This document shows, one piece after another, positions 51,836 through 61,461 of a DNA stretch of 64,000 nucleotides. Made by a program: the position numbers and the translations under genes. The stretch's first letter is position 1; each line of letters opens with the position of its first letter. This DNA comes from Erwinia sp050410775 (GTDB lineage: Bacteria > Pseudomonadota > Gammaproteobacteria > Enterobacterales > Enterobacteriaceae), in the NCBI RefSeq assembly GCF_050410775.1, contig NZ_CP191229.1. The stretch is one strand, 5' to 3'. The notes below the pieces were generated by a model. It ran no database searches and was not told where the DNA came from. It was given only the letters and a program-made list of their open reading frames with translations.

Positions 51836-53668
51836 TTAAAAGGGAAACAGCAGCGGCACCAGAAGCACGCTGACCAGCATAATCAGCAGGGTAAAAGGCA
51901 CGCCGATTTTTACGTAGTCACTGAACCTGTACCCGCCAGGACCCAGTACCAGGGTGTTGACCGGTGAAGATACCGGCGTCATAAAGGCGGCAGAGGCGGC
52001 CACGGCGATAATCAATACGAAGGGATAGGGCGAAACGCCCATCTGCTGGGCCGCCTCAACGCCGACAGGGGCCATCAGCACGGCCGTCGCGGTATTGGAG
52101 ATAAAGAGCCCAATAAGGGCGCACAATCCAAACAGACAGAGCAGCATCACGTGAGGACTCCGCTCCCCCGCCAGCGCCATCAGTCCGTCAACAATCAGCG
52201 CGATGCCGCCGGTTTTTTGCAGCGCCAGCGCGAAGGGCATCATGCCGACAATAAGAATGATGCCTGGCCAGTGTATTGCCCTCCAGGCGCTCTCCATATC
52301 GATGCAGCGGAATTTCCCCATCAGCAGGCAGGCGATCAGCGCGGCTATGGGATTGGGGATTTCGTTGGTCAGCATCATCGCCACCATCAGGGCAAGAGAG
52401 AACAGCGCATGGGGCGCCTGGCTTTGCGCAGGCGCGACCTCATCCACTTCAGCCGGAAGGTTGAGGATAATCAGATCGCGCTTTTGTTGCTGAAGCTGCA
52501 GGATTTTCTTCCAGTCGCCGATCAGCAGCAGGCTGTCCCCCAGCTCCAGCGTCAGGTCGGCTAACGCTCCCTCCACGGTCTCCCCGCGCCGCCGCAGACC
52601 CACCACGCTAAGGCCATAGCGGGAACGAAAAGCCACTTCACGCACGGTTTTCCCGGCCAATTCCGAATCCGGCACGATCAGGGCTTCTGCCATACCGACA
52701 TCCTGGGCCCGTTCGGAGAAATATTCTCCGCGCAGGATCATCGGTTCAAGCAGCTGCTCACTGCAAAACTCCCGTAAATCAATTTCCGCTGCCGACATAT
52801 CTGTCAGCAGGACATCGCGCGCGCGGAACTCAGTTGTTCCCGTGACCGGCACCATAACACGGCGGAATTTACGCCAGCGTTCAAGTCCCACCACATTAAC
52901 GCTGTAACGTTCACGAAGCTGCAAATCATCCAGCCGTTGACCCACCATCGGCGATCCCGGTCGTATGGCCAGACGCCGGGCGCGACCGCTCAGCCGGTAG
53001 TCGCGAATTAAATCGCGAAAAGTCCGGCGGCTGTGCTTCACGTCCCCGGTATCGCTGGAGGGCGTCACCAGCCAGAAGCGGGCCAGCAGCATATACCCAA
53101 TGCCAAGCAGCAGCGCGACCAGACCTATAGGCGTGACACCAAAGAAGCCAAATCCTTTCAGCCCTGCCCGCACCAGTTCGCTGTTGACCACCAGGTTAGG
53201 CGGCGTGGCGACCAGGGTCAGCATGCCACTGATCAGGCCTGCAAAGCTCAGCGGCATCATCAGCCGCCCCGGAGAGCTTTTCATTTTGGCCGAGACGCTG
53301 AGCACGACCGGAATGAAAATCGCCACCACGCCGGTCGAGCTCATAAAGGCGCCCAGACCGGCCACGGTAAGCATCAGCAGGATCAGCATTTTGCTTTCGC
53401 TGTCACCCGCCATTCTGATGAGCCACTCTCCCAGCTTCAGCGCCACGCCGGTACGTACCAGCCCCTCGCCGATAATGAACAGCGCGGCGATAAGAATAAC
53501 GTTAGGATCGCTGAAGCCCCGCGTGGCTTCCTCAAGGCTGAGCGTTCCGCTCAGAACAAACACGATAATAACCAGCAGCGCCACGACGTCCATACGCAGC
53601 TTGCCGTTGATAAACAGCAGAATGGTTATCAGTAACAGGGTCAGAACCCAAATAAGCTCGTTATTCAC
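51836..53668 (-). CDS. yfbS: SLC13/DASS-type transporter YfbS with TrkA-C domains
   Basis: The 610-residue inner-membrane protein (E. coli length) has two blocks of hydrophobic helices flanking two soluble TrkA-C-like domains (about residues 205-290 and 295-380; LVGRALD-type RPGSPMVGQRLDDLQLRERYSVNVVG region). Motifs such as MSSTGVVAIFIPV and ATPPNLVVNSELV are typical of the family. The substrate is unknown. The start is GTG at 53668 (VNNELIWVL); in-frame ATGs 13 and 20 codons upstream lack a good ribosome site and extend past the usual N-terminus. Confidence 0.93.
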   Translation of the reverse strand: MNNELIWVLTLLLITILLFINGKLRMDVVALLVIIVFVLSGTLSLEEATRGFSDPNVILIAALFIIGEGLVRTGVALKLGEWLIRMAGDSESKMLILLMLTVAGLGAFMSSTGVVAIFIPVVLSVSAKMKSSPGRLMMPLSFAGLISGMLTLVATPPNLVVNSELVRAGLKGFGFFGVTPIGLVALLLGIGYMLLARFWLVTPSSDTGDVKHSRRTFRDLIRDYRLSGRARRLAIRPGSPMVGQRLDDLQLRERYSVNVVGLERWRKFRRVMVPVTGTTEFRARDVLLTDMSAAEIDLREFCSEQLLEPMILRGEYFSERAQDVGMAEALIVPDSELAGKTVREVAFRSRYGLSVVGLRRRGETVEGALADLTLELGDSLLLIGDWKKILQLQQQKRDLIILNLPAEVDEVAPAQSQAPHALFSLALMVAMMLTNEIPNPIAALIACLLMGKFRCIDMESAWRAIHWPGIILIVGMMPFALALQKTGGIALIVDGLMALAGERSPHVMLLCLFGLCALIGLFISNTATAVLMAPVGVEAAQQMGVSPYPFVLIIAVAASAAFMTPVSSPVNTLVLGPGGYRFSDYVKIGVPFTLLIMLVSVLLVPLLFPF

Positions 53669-53711
53669 AATGATTCTCTGTACGGAGGGGAAAGCAGTAC
53701 AGAGCATGCCA

Positions 53712-53738
53712 TAAAATAAACCCCGCAATAGCGGGGTT
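53712..53738 (-). terminator. Rho-independent terminator of yfbT
   Basis: On the minus strand AACCCCGC and GCGGGGTT form an 8-bp stem followed by a T-rich run (TTTATTTTA), about 10 bp after the yfbT stop. Confidence 0.75.
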
Positions 53739-53748
53739 AAATCATGGC

Positions 53749-54408
53749 TTAGTGCTTCCGGTGTACATCAATAGTGCCATCCGGGTTTTTATGGATGATT
53801 AACTCGTCCAGCGAGTTGAGTACCATATCCACATCTTCCAGACGGGGCGAGTCGCCAGGAGGATTGACGGCCACCACGTGCGCGCCTGCGGCGAGACCGG
53901 AAAGAATGCCCGCTGCGGCATCTTCCACCACGACGCACTCTTCTGGCTCCAGCTCCAGCAGCTGGGCACCCAGCAGGTAGGCATCCGGCTCCGGCTTGCC
54001 GTTCTGTACGCGCTCCGCCGTTACCATCTCTTCCGGCTCCGGCAGACCGGCCGCTTTGCGGCGCGCAGAGGCAACCGGCAGCGATCCTGAGGTGACGATC
54101 AGCCAGGGAACGCCCAGCTCGTCAAGGGTCGCCAGCAGCTGAAGCGCGCCGGGCAGCGCGGTAATGCCATCCGTGTCTTCCGCTTCGGTTTGTTCAAGCG
54201 CAGCAAACTCCTGCTGTATCGCCTCTTCTGAGGCCCCCGCCATAAAGTGACGCAGTGAGGTAATGGCCTGCTTGCCGTGAATAAAGTTCAGCACCTCGCT
54301 GGTGGCGATGCCGTGCCGCGATGCCCAGTCACTCCAGGCGCGTTCGACCACCGGTAATGAATCCACCAGCGTGCCGTCCAGATCAAACAGAAAACCTTTA
54401 CACTTCAC
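53749..54408 (-). CDS. yfbT: HAD-family hexitol/sugar phosphatase YfbT (HxpA)
   Basis: The 219-residue protein is a haloacid-dehalogenase-type phosphatase. Motif I is FLFDLDGTLVDS (D9 and D11), motif II is the VTSGSLP serine, motif III the NGKPEPDAY lysine and motif IV VVVEDAAAG. In E. coli YfbT dephosphorylates hexitol and sugar phosphates. It lies 14 bp after yfbU in the same direction, so both may be co-transcribed. Confidence 0.95.
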   Translation of the reverse strand: MKCKGFLFDLDGTLVDSLPVVERAWSDWASRHGIATSEVLNFIHGKQAITSLRHFMAGASEEAIQQEFAALEQTEAEDTDGITALPGALQLLATLDELGVPWLIVTSGSLPVASARRKAAGLPEPEEMVTAERVQNGKPEPDAYLLGAQLLELEPEECVVVEDAAAGILSGLAAGAHVVAVNPPGDSPRLEDVDMVLNSLDELIIHKNPDGTIDVHRKH

Positions 54409-54422
54409 TACGTTTTTCCTTC

Positions 54423-54917
54423 TCAGGCGTTAATGACTTGTGCGATCTCATTCGCACTCAGATGATACTGCCTTGGACAAGTGTGCCACACAGTCAGCAT
54501 CCGTTGATACTTTTCCCACATCGGCATCTGCGCATTAAAGCCGTGAACACCGGAATCAAACTGAGTATAGCGCCCTTCCACATGCACCATAAACCGCACG
54601 TAGCCGAGATAACGGGCTTCCGTTGCCGCATCAAAGCCCAGAAACGTCAGGCGGCGCGCCTCCACGGAGGCGGGATCTTTGAGATTTGTCCAGGAAACGT
54701 GAAGCGCATGATGCATCTCCATGATATCGATAATGGTACGGCATACTGCTTCAGGCAGTTCGCCAAACTCGTGGTCAAGCTCGCGCATTTGCAGGCCATA
54801 GCCGCGCTCAACGATAGTCTGCTGACGTCGATAGCGCTCGGCGTTATCAGGATCAAGCATACTCATCATGCGGTACTGGTTAGAGAGGATTAAACGCTGC
54901 GCATGGGTCATTTCCAT
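54423..54917 (-). CDS. yfbU: YfbU family protein (UPF0304)
   Basis: The 164-residue protein (E. coli length) belongs to the YfbU family, an all-helical cytoplasmic protein linked to cell death and RNA or stress phenotypes in E. coli, mechanism unknown. Conserved segments are QRLILSNQYRMMSMLDP and FLGFDAATEARYLGYVRFM. The start MEMTHAQ at 54917 has AGGAG at a proper distance; an ATG one codon earlier is also possible. Confidence 0.93.
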   Translation of the reverse strand: MEMTHAQRLILSNQYRMMSMLDPDNAERYRRQQTIVERGYGLQMRELDHEFGELPEAVCRTIIDIMEMHHALHVSWTNLKDPASVEARRLTFLGFDAATEARYLGYVRFMVHVEGRYTQFDSGVHGFNAQMPMWEKYQRMLTVWHTCPRQYHLSANEIAQVINA

Positions 54918-55071
54918 CATTAACTCCTGGTCACGGTGGACAAAATGAAATCGGAGGGATTGACGCAAGAATTGCATAACCCGCGAAAGCGCGGAACGGC
55001 AAGCTGATGCTTCTTTGATTCAAACCGGGTTTTCTGTAGGGGAAAGTGAAAACCCGGAGGTGCGTTGAGGA

Positions 55072-55524
55072 TTAAAGCTCGTCGAGAAAGGATTTATCCA
55101 GCTGCTGGAAGGCGCGTTTCAGCACTTCAGCCAGCGACTGGTAGGTCGGCGTGCCTTCAACCGGCGCAATGGCCTGCCCGGCGGCCTGAAGTTTTTCACG
55201 CACCTCATGGAACCAGCTCAGCAGCGTCGGCGGGAGCGGCGTCACGGAGCGTTTGCCAAGCCACCATAACCCCTGCATGGGCAGGCTACAGGCGAACAGC
55301 GCCGTGGCGATGGCCGGGCCGAGCTGGCCGCCGAGCGCGATTTGCCAGGTGAGCGTAAAAACGGCCAGCGGCGGCATAAAGCGGATGGCAAAGCGCGTGG
55401 CGCGGCTTACCCTGTTTTCAGGAAACATCGGCGCCAGACGCTTATCGACGGGCCATGTCTTCATATAATGCTGTCCGCGCTGGAACAATTTAAACCAACC
55501 GACGGTGCCGGATTCATTTGACAT
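55072..55524 (-). CDS. yfbV: Inner-membrane protein YfbV (UPF0208)
   Basis: The 150-residue protein matches YfbV, with two membrane helices around residues 45-65 and 70-90 (RFMPPLAVFTLTWQIALGGQLGPAIATALFACSLPMQGLWWLG) and a soluble C-terminal tail ending KSFLDEL. In E. coli YfbV links to insulation of the Ter macrodomain of the chromosome. It is divergent from ackA across 333 bp; the start at 55524 (MSNESG) avoids a weak extension of four residues. Confidence 0.94.
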   Translation of the reverse strand: MSNESGTVGWFKLFQRGQHYMKTWPVDKRLAPMFPENRVSRATRFAIRFMPPLAVFTLTWQIALGGQLGPAIATALFACSLPMQGLWWLGKRSVTPLPPTLLSWFHEVREKLQAAGQAIAPVEGTPTYQSLAEVLKRAFQQLDKSFLDEL

Positions 55525-55857
55525 GGCTGACCTCAACTTCAGAGATAATTTTTAAACAAAAAAGATAATCGAACAACTTTACCTGACAAAATTCAAAATA
55601 TTTTGTCTTTATGCGGCGCTCTGGTTATCCTGTGCGCGTTTGTTGTCTGGCTGTTAAGAGGTTGCTATTGAGCCTGAGCTTATGAAGCCTCTTTCAGCAA
55701 AAAATTCAAAATTTAATGCAAAATTTCTAAATTTTTTTTGCTTTCGGACAAAATTCTCCGCTGGCATGACATTCATCATTAATGTACCAGCTTTCATGCG
55801 CTACGCTGATAGTCTGATTGAGTTTTTTTCGCCACTTTTTAATCAATAGGACCTTCC
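55525..55857. promoter_or_regulatory. yfbV-ackA divergent promoter region
   Basis: The 333 bp region is AT-rich, especially 55700-55740, and must hold promoters of both genes. I see no clear operator or additional gene in it. ackA has the ribosome site AGGA about eight bases before its start. Confidence 0.5.
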
Positions 55858-57060
55858 ATGTCGAGTAAGTTAGTACTGGTTCTGAACTGCGGCAGTTCTT
55901 CCCTTAAGTTCGCCATCATCGATCCGGCAAACGGTGAAGAATTTCTCTCCGGTTTAGCCGAATGTTTCCACCTGCCCGAAGCCCGCATTAAGTGGAAAAT
56001 GGAAGGCGGTAAACAGGAAGCCGCGCTGGGTGCTGGCGCAGCGCATAGCGAAGCCCTTAACTTTATCGTTAAAACTATTCTGGCACAAAAACCCGAGCTG
56101 TCTGCACAAATCACAGCAATTGGCCACCGCATCGTTCACGGCGGCGAAAAACTGACGCAGTCCGTCATCATCGATAGCGACGTTATCCAGGGCATCAAAG
56201 ATTCTTCATCTTTCGCACCGCTGCATAACCCTGCTCATCTGATCGGCATTGAGGAAGCGATGAAAAACTTCCCGCACCTTTCCGATAAAAATGTGGCCGT
56301 TTTTGATACCGCATTTCATCAGACCATGCCGGAAGAATCTTATCTCTACGCGCTGCCCTACTCGCTCTATAAAGAGCATGGCGTTCGCCGCTACGGCGCG
56401 CACGGCACCAGTCACTACTATGTGACGCACGAAGCGGCCAAAATGCTGAACAAGCCGCTTGCTGAACTGAATATTATCACCTGCCATCTGGGCAACGGCG
56501 GTTCCGTCTCGGCCATCCGCAACGGCGAGTGCGTGGATACCTCGATGGGCCTGACGCCGCTGGAAGGCCTGGTGATGGGCACCCGTTCCGGCGATATCGA
56601 TCCGGCTATCATCTTCTTCCTGCACGATACTCTGGGCATGAGCGTTGATGCGATCAATAAGATGCTGACCAAAGAGTCGGGCCTGCTGGGGCTGACCGGC
56701 GTCACCAGCGACTGCCGCTACGTGGAAGACAACTACACGACCAAAGAAGACGCGAAGCGTGCAATGGACGTGTTCTGTCACCGCCTGGCGAAGTACATTG
56801 GTTCTTACACTGCGCTGATGGAAGGCCGCCTGGACGCGGTAATTTTCACCGGCGGCATTGGCGAGAACGCGGCAATGGTGCGTGAACTGACGCTGGCAAA
56901 ACTGGGCCTGCTCGGTTTTGAAGTGGATCATGAGCGCAATCTGGCCGCCCGCTTCGGCAAAGCTGGCTTTATCAATAAGGAAGGTACCCGTCCGGCGGTG
57001 GTTATCCCAACCAATGAAGAGTTGGTTATCGCCAGAGACGCAAGCCGTCTGACCGCATAA
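55858..57060 (+). CDS. ackA: Acetate kinase AckA
   Basis: The 400-residue protein interconverts acetyl phosphate + ADP and acetate + ATP. It belongs to the ASKHA superfamily; visible motifs are VLNCGSSSLKF at the N-terminus, RYGAHGTSHYYV, NIITCHLGNGGSVSAI and FTGGIGENAAMVR. With Pta it forms the acetate overflow pathway and sets the acetyl phosphate level, which can phosphorylate response regulators such as RcsB. The E. coli length is the same. Confidence 0.99.
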   Translation: MSSKLVLVLNCGSSSLKFAIIDPANGEEFLSGLAECFHLPEARIKWKMEGGKQEAALGAGAAHSEALNFIVKTILAQKPELSAQITAIGHRIVHGGEKLTQSVIIDSDVIQGIKDSSSFAPLHNPAHLIGIEEAMKNFPHLSDKNVAVFDTAFHQTMPEESYLYALPYSLYKEHGVRRYGAHGTSHYYVTHEAAKMLNKPLAELNIITCHLGNGGSVSAIRNGECVDTSMGLTPLEGLVMGTRSGDIDPAIIFFLHDTLGMSVDAINKMLTKESGLLGLTGVTSDCRYVEDNYTTKEDAKRAMDVFCHRLAKYIGSYTALMEGRLDAVIFTGGIGENAAMVRELTLAKLGLLGFEVDHERNLAARFGKAGFINKEGTRPAVVIPTNEELVIARDASRLTA

Positions 57061-57069
57061 GTAAGTCTT

Positions 57070-57093
57070 CTCCGTCAGCTCAGGCTGGCGGAG
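57070..57093 (+). repeat. Hairpin between ackA and pta
   Basis: CTCCGtCAG and CTGgCGGAG form a stem with one mismatch, followed by TTGTTTC. It may attenuate read-through from ackA into pta or stabilise the ackA end. Confidence 0.5.
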
Positions 57094-57134
57094 TTGTTTC
57101 TGACACCACGCAATTCTATTTATCGAGGTTAACC

Positions 57135-59279
57135 GTGTCTCGTACCATTATGTTAATCCCGACCGGCACCAGCGTCGGTCTCACCAGTATCAGCCTCGGC
57201 GTCATTCGCGCCATGGAACGCAAAGGCGTGCGCCTCAGCGTGTTCAAGCCTATCGCCCAGCCGCGCGCAGGCGGCGATGCGCCCGATCAAACCACTAATA
57301 TCATCCGTAAAAACTCCTCAATCCCGGCGGCCGAACCGCTGCCGATGAGTCGCGTAGAATCGCTGCTGGGGTCAAACCAGCAGGATGTGCTGATGGAAGA
57401 GATCATCAAGCGCTATCACGAAAATACCAAAGACGCGGAAGTGGTACTGGTTGAGGGCCTGGTGCCTACCCGTAAACATCAGTTCGCCTCGTCGCTGAAC
57501 TATGAAATTGCCAAAACGCTGAACGCAGAAATCGTGTTCGTTACCGCGCTCGGCAACGACTCGCCTGCACAGCTGAAAGAGCGCATTGAAGTTACCCAGA
57601 GCAGCTTTGGCGGCAGCAAGAATAAAAACATCACCGGCGTCATCATTAACAAGCTGAACGCGCCGGTTGATGAACAGGGGCGTACCCGTCCCGATCTCTC
57701 CGAGATCTTTGATGACTCCAACAAGGCCAGCGTCGCCAACGTCGATCCGAAGCAGCTGTTTGCCAACAGCCCGCTGCCGGTGCTTGGCTGCGTACCCTGG
57801 AGCTTTGAGCTGATTGCCACGCGCGCCATTGATATGTGCCGCCATCTCAACGCTGAAGTGATCAACGAAGGCGACATTGCCACGCGCCGCGTGAAATCAG
57901 TCACTTTCTGCGCACGCAGTCTGCCGCATATGCTGGAGCACTTCCGCCCGGGCTCGCTGCTCGTCACCTCCGCAGACCGTCCTGATGTGCTGGTTGCCGC
58001 CTGCCTTGCTGCCATGAACGGCGTGGAAATCGGCGCCATCCTGCTGACCGGCGGCTATCAGATTGATGAGCCGATCCGCAAGCTGTGCGAACGCGCCTTC
58101 GCCACCGGCCTGCCGGTATTTATGGTGAAAACTAACACCTGGCAGACCTCACTCAGCCTGCAAAGCTTCAATCTGGAAGTGCCCAGCGACGATACGCAGC
58201 GCGTTGAGCGCGTGCAGGAGTATGTGGCCAGTCATATCGACTCCGACTGGGTGGAATCGCTTACCGCCGCGTCAGAACGCAGCCGTCGTCTCTCTCCACC
58301 TGCCTTCCGCTACCAGCTGACCGAGCTGGCCCGCCAGGCCGGTAAACGCATTGTGCTGCCTGAAGGCGACGAACCGCGTACGGTGAAAGCCGCCGCGATC
58401 TGTGCCGAACGCGGCATCGCTACCTGTATTTTGCTGGGCAACCCTGAAGAAATTCAGCGCGTCGCGGCAGTACAGGGCGTCGAGCTGGGCGCCGGTATTG
58501 AGATTGTGGATCCGGAAGCGGTGCGCGAAAACTATGTCGCCCGCCTGGTGGAGCTGCGTAAGAGTAAAGGGATGACCGAAGTAGTTGCCCGCGAGCAGCT
58601 GGAAGACAATGTGATGCTCGGCACCATGATGCTGGAGCGCAGTGAAGTGGACGGGCTGGTTTCCGGTGCCGTGCACACCACGGCGAACACGATCCGTCCT
58701 CCGCTACAGCTGATTAAGACCGCACCAAACAGTTCGCTGGTCTCCTCCATCTTCTTTATGCTCCTGCCTGAGCAGGTACTGGTCTATGGCGACTGCGCAA
58801 TCAATCCGGATCCAAACCCGGAACAGCTGGCCGAAATCGCTATTCAGTCCGCCGATTCCGCAACGGCCTTCGGTATTGAGCCGCGCGTGGCGATGATCTC
58901 CTACTCGACCGGCAACTCCGGTGCCGGCAGCGACGTGGAAAAAGTGCGTGAAGCGACGCGCATCGCCAAGGAAAAACGACCCGACCTGGTTATCGACGGC
59001 CCGCTGCAGTACGACGCCGCCATCATGGCTGACGTCGCCAAATCCAAGGCACCGGACTCACCGGTTGCCGGCCGTGCTACCGTGTTCATCTTCCCCGACC
59101 TGAACACCGGTAACACCACCTATAAAGCGGTACAGCGCTCTGCCGATCTGATCTCTATCGGACCAATGCTTCAGGGTATGCGTAAACCGGTTAATGACCT
59201 GTCACGCGGCGCGCTGGTTGACGATATCGTCTATACCATCGCCCTGACCGCTATTCAGTCAAAACAGGCTGATGCGTAA
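57135..59279 (+). CDS. pta: Phosphate acetyltransferase Pta
   Basis: The 714-residue enzyme converts acetyl-CoA and phosphate into acetyl phosphate. It is the long enterobacterial form: an N-terminal P-loop-like domain (IPTGTSVGLTSISLG), a DRTGG regulatory domain in the middle and the catalytic PTA domain from about residue 390 (GKRIVLPEGDEPRT, MISYSTGNSGAGSDVEKV). It starts 74 bp after ackA in the same orientation. Confidence 0.99.
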   Translation: MSRTIMLIPTGTSVGLTSISLGVIRAMERKGVRLSVFKPIAQPRAGGDAPDQTTNIIRKNSSIPAAEPLPMSRVESLLGSNQQDVLMEEIIKRYHENTKDAEVVLVEGLVPTRKHQFASSLNYEIAKTLNAEIVFVTALGNDSPAQLKERIEVTQSSFGGSKNKNITGVIINKLNAPVDEQGRTRPDLSEIFDDSNKASVANVDPKQLFANSPLPVLGCVPWSFELIATRAIDMCRHLNAEVINEGDIATRRVKSVTFCARSLPHMLEHFRPGSLLVTSADRPDVLVAACLAAMNGVEIGAILLTGGYQIDEPIRKLCERAFATGLPVFMVKTNTWQTSLSLQSFNLEVPSDDTQRVERVQEYVASHIDSDWVESLTAASERSRRLSPPAFRYQLTELARQAGKRIVLPEGDEPRTVKAAAICAERGIATCILLGNPEEIQRVAAVQGVELGAGIEIVDPEAVRENYVARLVELRKSKGMTEVVAREQLEDNVMLGTMMLERSEVDGLVSGAVHTTANTIRPPLQLIKTAPNSSLVSSIFFMLLPEQVLVYGDCAINPDPNPEQLAEIAIQSADSATAFGIEPRVAMISYSTGNSGAGSDVEKVREATRIAKEKRPDLVIDGPLQYDAAIMADVAKSKAPDSPVAGRATVFIFPDLNTGNTTYKAVQRSADLISIGPMLQGMRKPVNDLSRGALVDDIVYTIALTAIQSKQADA

Positions 59280-59302
59280 GCCAGTTCGTTAAATGCCTAC
59301 AA

Positions 59303-59330
59303 AAGCGGATCCCGAGATCCGCTTTTTTTT
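59303..59330 (+). terminator. Rho-independent terminator of ackA-pta
   Basis: AAGCGGAT and ATCCGCTT form a stem with a short CCCG-type loop, followed by eight T residues. Confidence 0.9.
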
Positions 59331-59580
59331 AACCTGAAATAACCTCTTTATCCCGCTCAAAAAATAACAATGAGATAGCTTTCCGGTCGTTTAATAAAGC
59401 ATTCCGTCCATTCCCCGGTTTTTCCCTTCATATTAAATCCAATATTTTCATCAATTTATGATGAATTACTTTATTTCCTGGTAGAAATAACTGACCAGAA
59501 CTAGGCTTATCATCAGCAGGGTATGGTAATCAAAGTCATTAATAATATTGTGAATAACTATCAGTAAGGGAGTCTGTGCG
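59331..59580 (+). promoter_or_regulatory. Upstream region of the 338-residue membrane protein gene
   Basis: AT-rich non-coding DNA between the pta terminator and the next gene; AGTAAGGGAG gives a good ribosome site six to ten bases before the ATG. No operator was recognised. Confidence 0.45.
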
Positions 59581-60597
59581 ATGAGCGAAAATCAAATTCA
59601 TCCAGCGTATAACGAAATAAACAGCGGCACGCCGCTAAAGCGTATTTCGTGGAGCGCCGTATTTGCCGGTGTCATCATTTCCACCGTTATTTATCTTCTG
59701 TTATCGATCCTCGGCACCGCGATAGGCGCGACGACCATTGATCCGCTGAAAGAGCAAAATCCTCTTGAGGGCATGGGTACCGGCGCCACCATCTGGACCG
59801 GCTTAAGTATGTTAATTTCCGTCGCCGTCGGGGCTTTTGTTACCGGCCGGCTGGCGCAGCGCGAAGGTGCGCTGCATGGCCTGCTGATGTGGGCGGTCAA
59901 TACGCTGATTTGTGTCTGGCTGGCTTTCAGCATGCTCAGCGCTGCGGTCAGCGGTACGGCGAATGTGATCGGTTCCGGCTTCAGCCTGCTGGGTAACGGC
60001 ATTTCCGCGATGGCCCCTTCTGTGACTCAGGCAGCGAAGGAAAAACTCCAGGAAAATAATATCGATTTGGGCAATATTCAGAATGAGCTGGAGACAACAC
60101 TGCGTCAGACTGGCAAACCTGAACTGCAGCCAGAGAACCTGCAACAGGATGCTAACCGCGAAACGAACGTAGCTCAGGACCAGGCTGAAGATACCGCCAT
60201 GGATCAGCAATCGGCAGACACTGATTTAGCAAGCTGGTTTAAAGGGGTTGTTCAGCGTAATGAATCCACGCTTCAGGCCGCTGACCTTGAAGCGCTGAAA
60301 AATATTATCAAAGCGCGTACCGGTAAAAGCGATCAGGAAGTCGATCAGATTGTTGCCCAGACGCAGCAAAGCTATCAGCAGGCGTATCAGCAGTATCAGG
60401 AAATGAAAAAACAGGCCGAGCAAAAAGCACGTGAAGCTGCTGATGCCGCCGCCGCTGCGACCGCTAAAGCCAGCTGGTATGCCCTGATTGTCCTGTTAGT
60501 TGAAGCAGTGATTGCAGGCTTTATGGGTAAACTGGGTCGTAAAACGCAGCCCGTTCAGGTGAATGTTCGCCATGAAACGCACCATGAAACGCGCTAA
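59581..60597 (+). CDS. Membrane protein of unknown function with central coiled-coil region
   Basis: The 338-residue protein has three N-terminal membrane helices (about residues 25-49, 68-90 and 97-121; the second-third pair resembles TGRLAQREGALHGLLMW families), a hydrophilic Gln/Ala-rich central part of about 145 residues predicted to be helical, and one C-terminal helix (about 296-316). The tail HETHHETR repeats a short basic-acidic motif. I do not recognise a named family. It has its own terminator and is between pta and yfcD, where E. coli carries yfcC. A role in envelope stress response is possible but not shown by sequence. Confidence 0.75.
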   Translation: MSENQIHPAYNEINSGTPLKRISWSAVFAGVIISTVIYLLLSILGTAIGATTIDPLKEQNPLEGMGTGATIWTGLSMLISVAVGAFVTGRLAQREGALHGLLMWAVNTLICVWLAFSMLSAAVSGTANVIGSGFSLLGNGISAMAPSVTQAAKEKLQENNIDLGNIQNELETTLRQTGKPELQPENLQQDANRETNVAQDQAEDTAMDQQSADTDLASWFKGVVQRNESTLQAADLEALKNIIKARTGKSDQEVDQIVAQTQQSYQQAYQQYQEMKKQAEQKAREAADAAAAATAKASWYALIVLLVEAVIAGFMGKLGRKTQPVQVNVRHETHHETR

Positions 60598-60628
60598 GTA
60601 ACGCCCGCATTACCGACGCTTAAATCAC

Positions 60629-60664
60629 AAGCGCCCCCACCATCAGGTAGGGGCGCTTTTTTTG
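60629..60664 (+). terminator. Rho-independent terminator after the 338-residue membrane protein gene
   Basis: AAGCGCCCC and GGGGCGCTT form a 9-bp stem with a ~12-base loop followed by a seven-base T-run. Confidence 0.9.
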
Positions 60665-60834
60665 GACTGCCCGCTTAATGCATGCCACTGGCCTTAGCAA
60701 GATCCTGCAACAGCAACGCTATTCAGGCAGTAACAAGGTTAACTCAGACCCGCCAGAGGGGCAGTAAAGCCGGGCCTGTTCTGTTCGCGTGCCGACCCGG
60801 TAAGCGGCGGACGACAGCGGCTAATGGTACTGCG

Positions 60835-61374
60835 CTAGGCTTGTGCGGCAACGGCTGAACGCCCCTGCTCGCTGTTGCGGCTCAGCCAGAGCGACAGCGC
60901 CTTCAGCGAATCGTCAGTGAACTCATCGCAGCGTGCGGTGATCTCTTCCGGCGTAAGCCAGAATATTTCATCCACTTCCTCTTCCTGCATAGCGAAGGGC
61001 CCGTGCGATACGCAGCTGAACAAGCCGCCCCAGACACGACAGTGACGATCCTCAAAGTAGAACAGCCCATGTTCGGCAAAAGGGACAGCGGCAATGCCAA
61101 GTTCCTCTTCCGCTTCACGCCGCGCTGACTCCAGCATCTCCTCTCCGCTCTGCACGACGCCGCCGGCGGTCGCATCCAGCATACCCGGCATAAAATCTTT
61201 CGTGCCGGTGCGGCGCTGAACCAGAATTTTCCCCATACCGTCATGTACCACGATATAAGTTGCGCGATGACGCAAACACTCTGCCCGCATTTGCGCGCGA
61301 CTGGACTGTGCGATGACCTCGTTATCTTCGTTAACGATATCCACCCACTCCGTGCCGCGATCTTGCTCCACCAT
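60835..61374 (-). CDS. yfcD: Nudix hydrolase YfcD
   Basis: The 179-residue protein has a complete Nudix box at residues 72-94 (GVVQSGEEMLESARREAEEELGI, in which the REAEEELG glutamates bind metal). E. coli YfcD is 180 residues; its physiological substrate is unknown. It and yfcF are in the same orientation, separated by 87 bp. Confidence 0.95.
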   Translation of the reverse strand: MVEQDRGTEWVDIVNEDNEVIAQSSRAQMRAECLRHRATYIVVHDGMGKILVQRRTGTKDFMPGMLDATAGGVVQSGEEMLESARREAEEELGIAAVPFAEHGLFYFEDRHCRVWGGLFSCVSHGPFAMQEEEVDEIFWLTPEEITARCDEFTDDSLKALSLWLSRNSEQGRSAVAAQA

Positions 61375-61461
61375 CCGTAACCCTTATTAGTATTGGCGCT
61401 TAAGCGCTTGTCTGTTGATGCCCGCACAGTGTGCCACGGGCCGGCCGATAATAATAATCTC

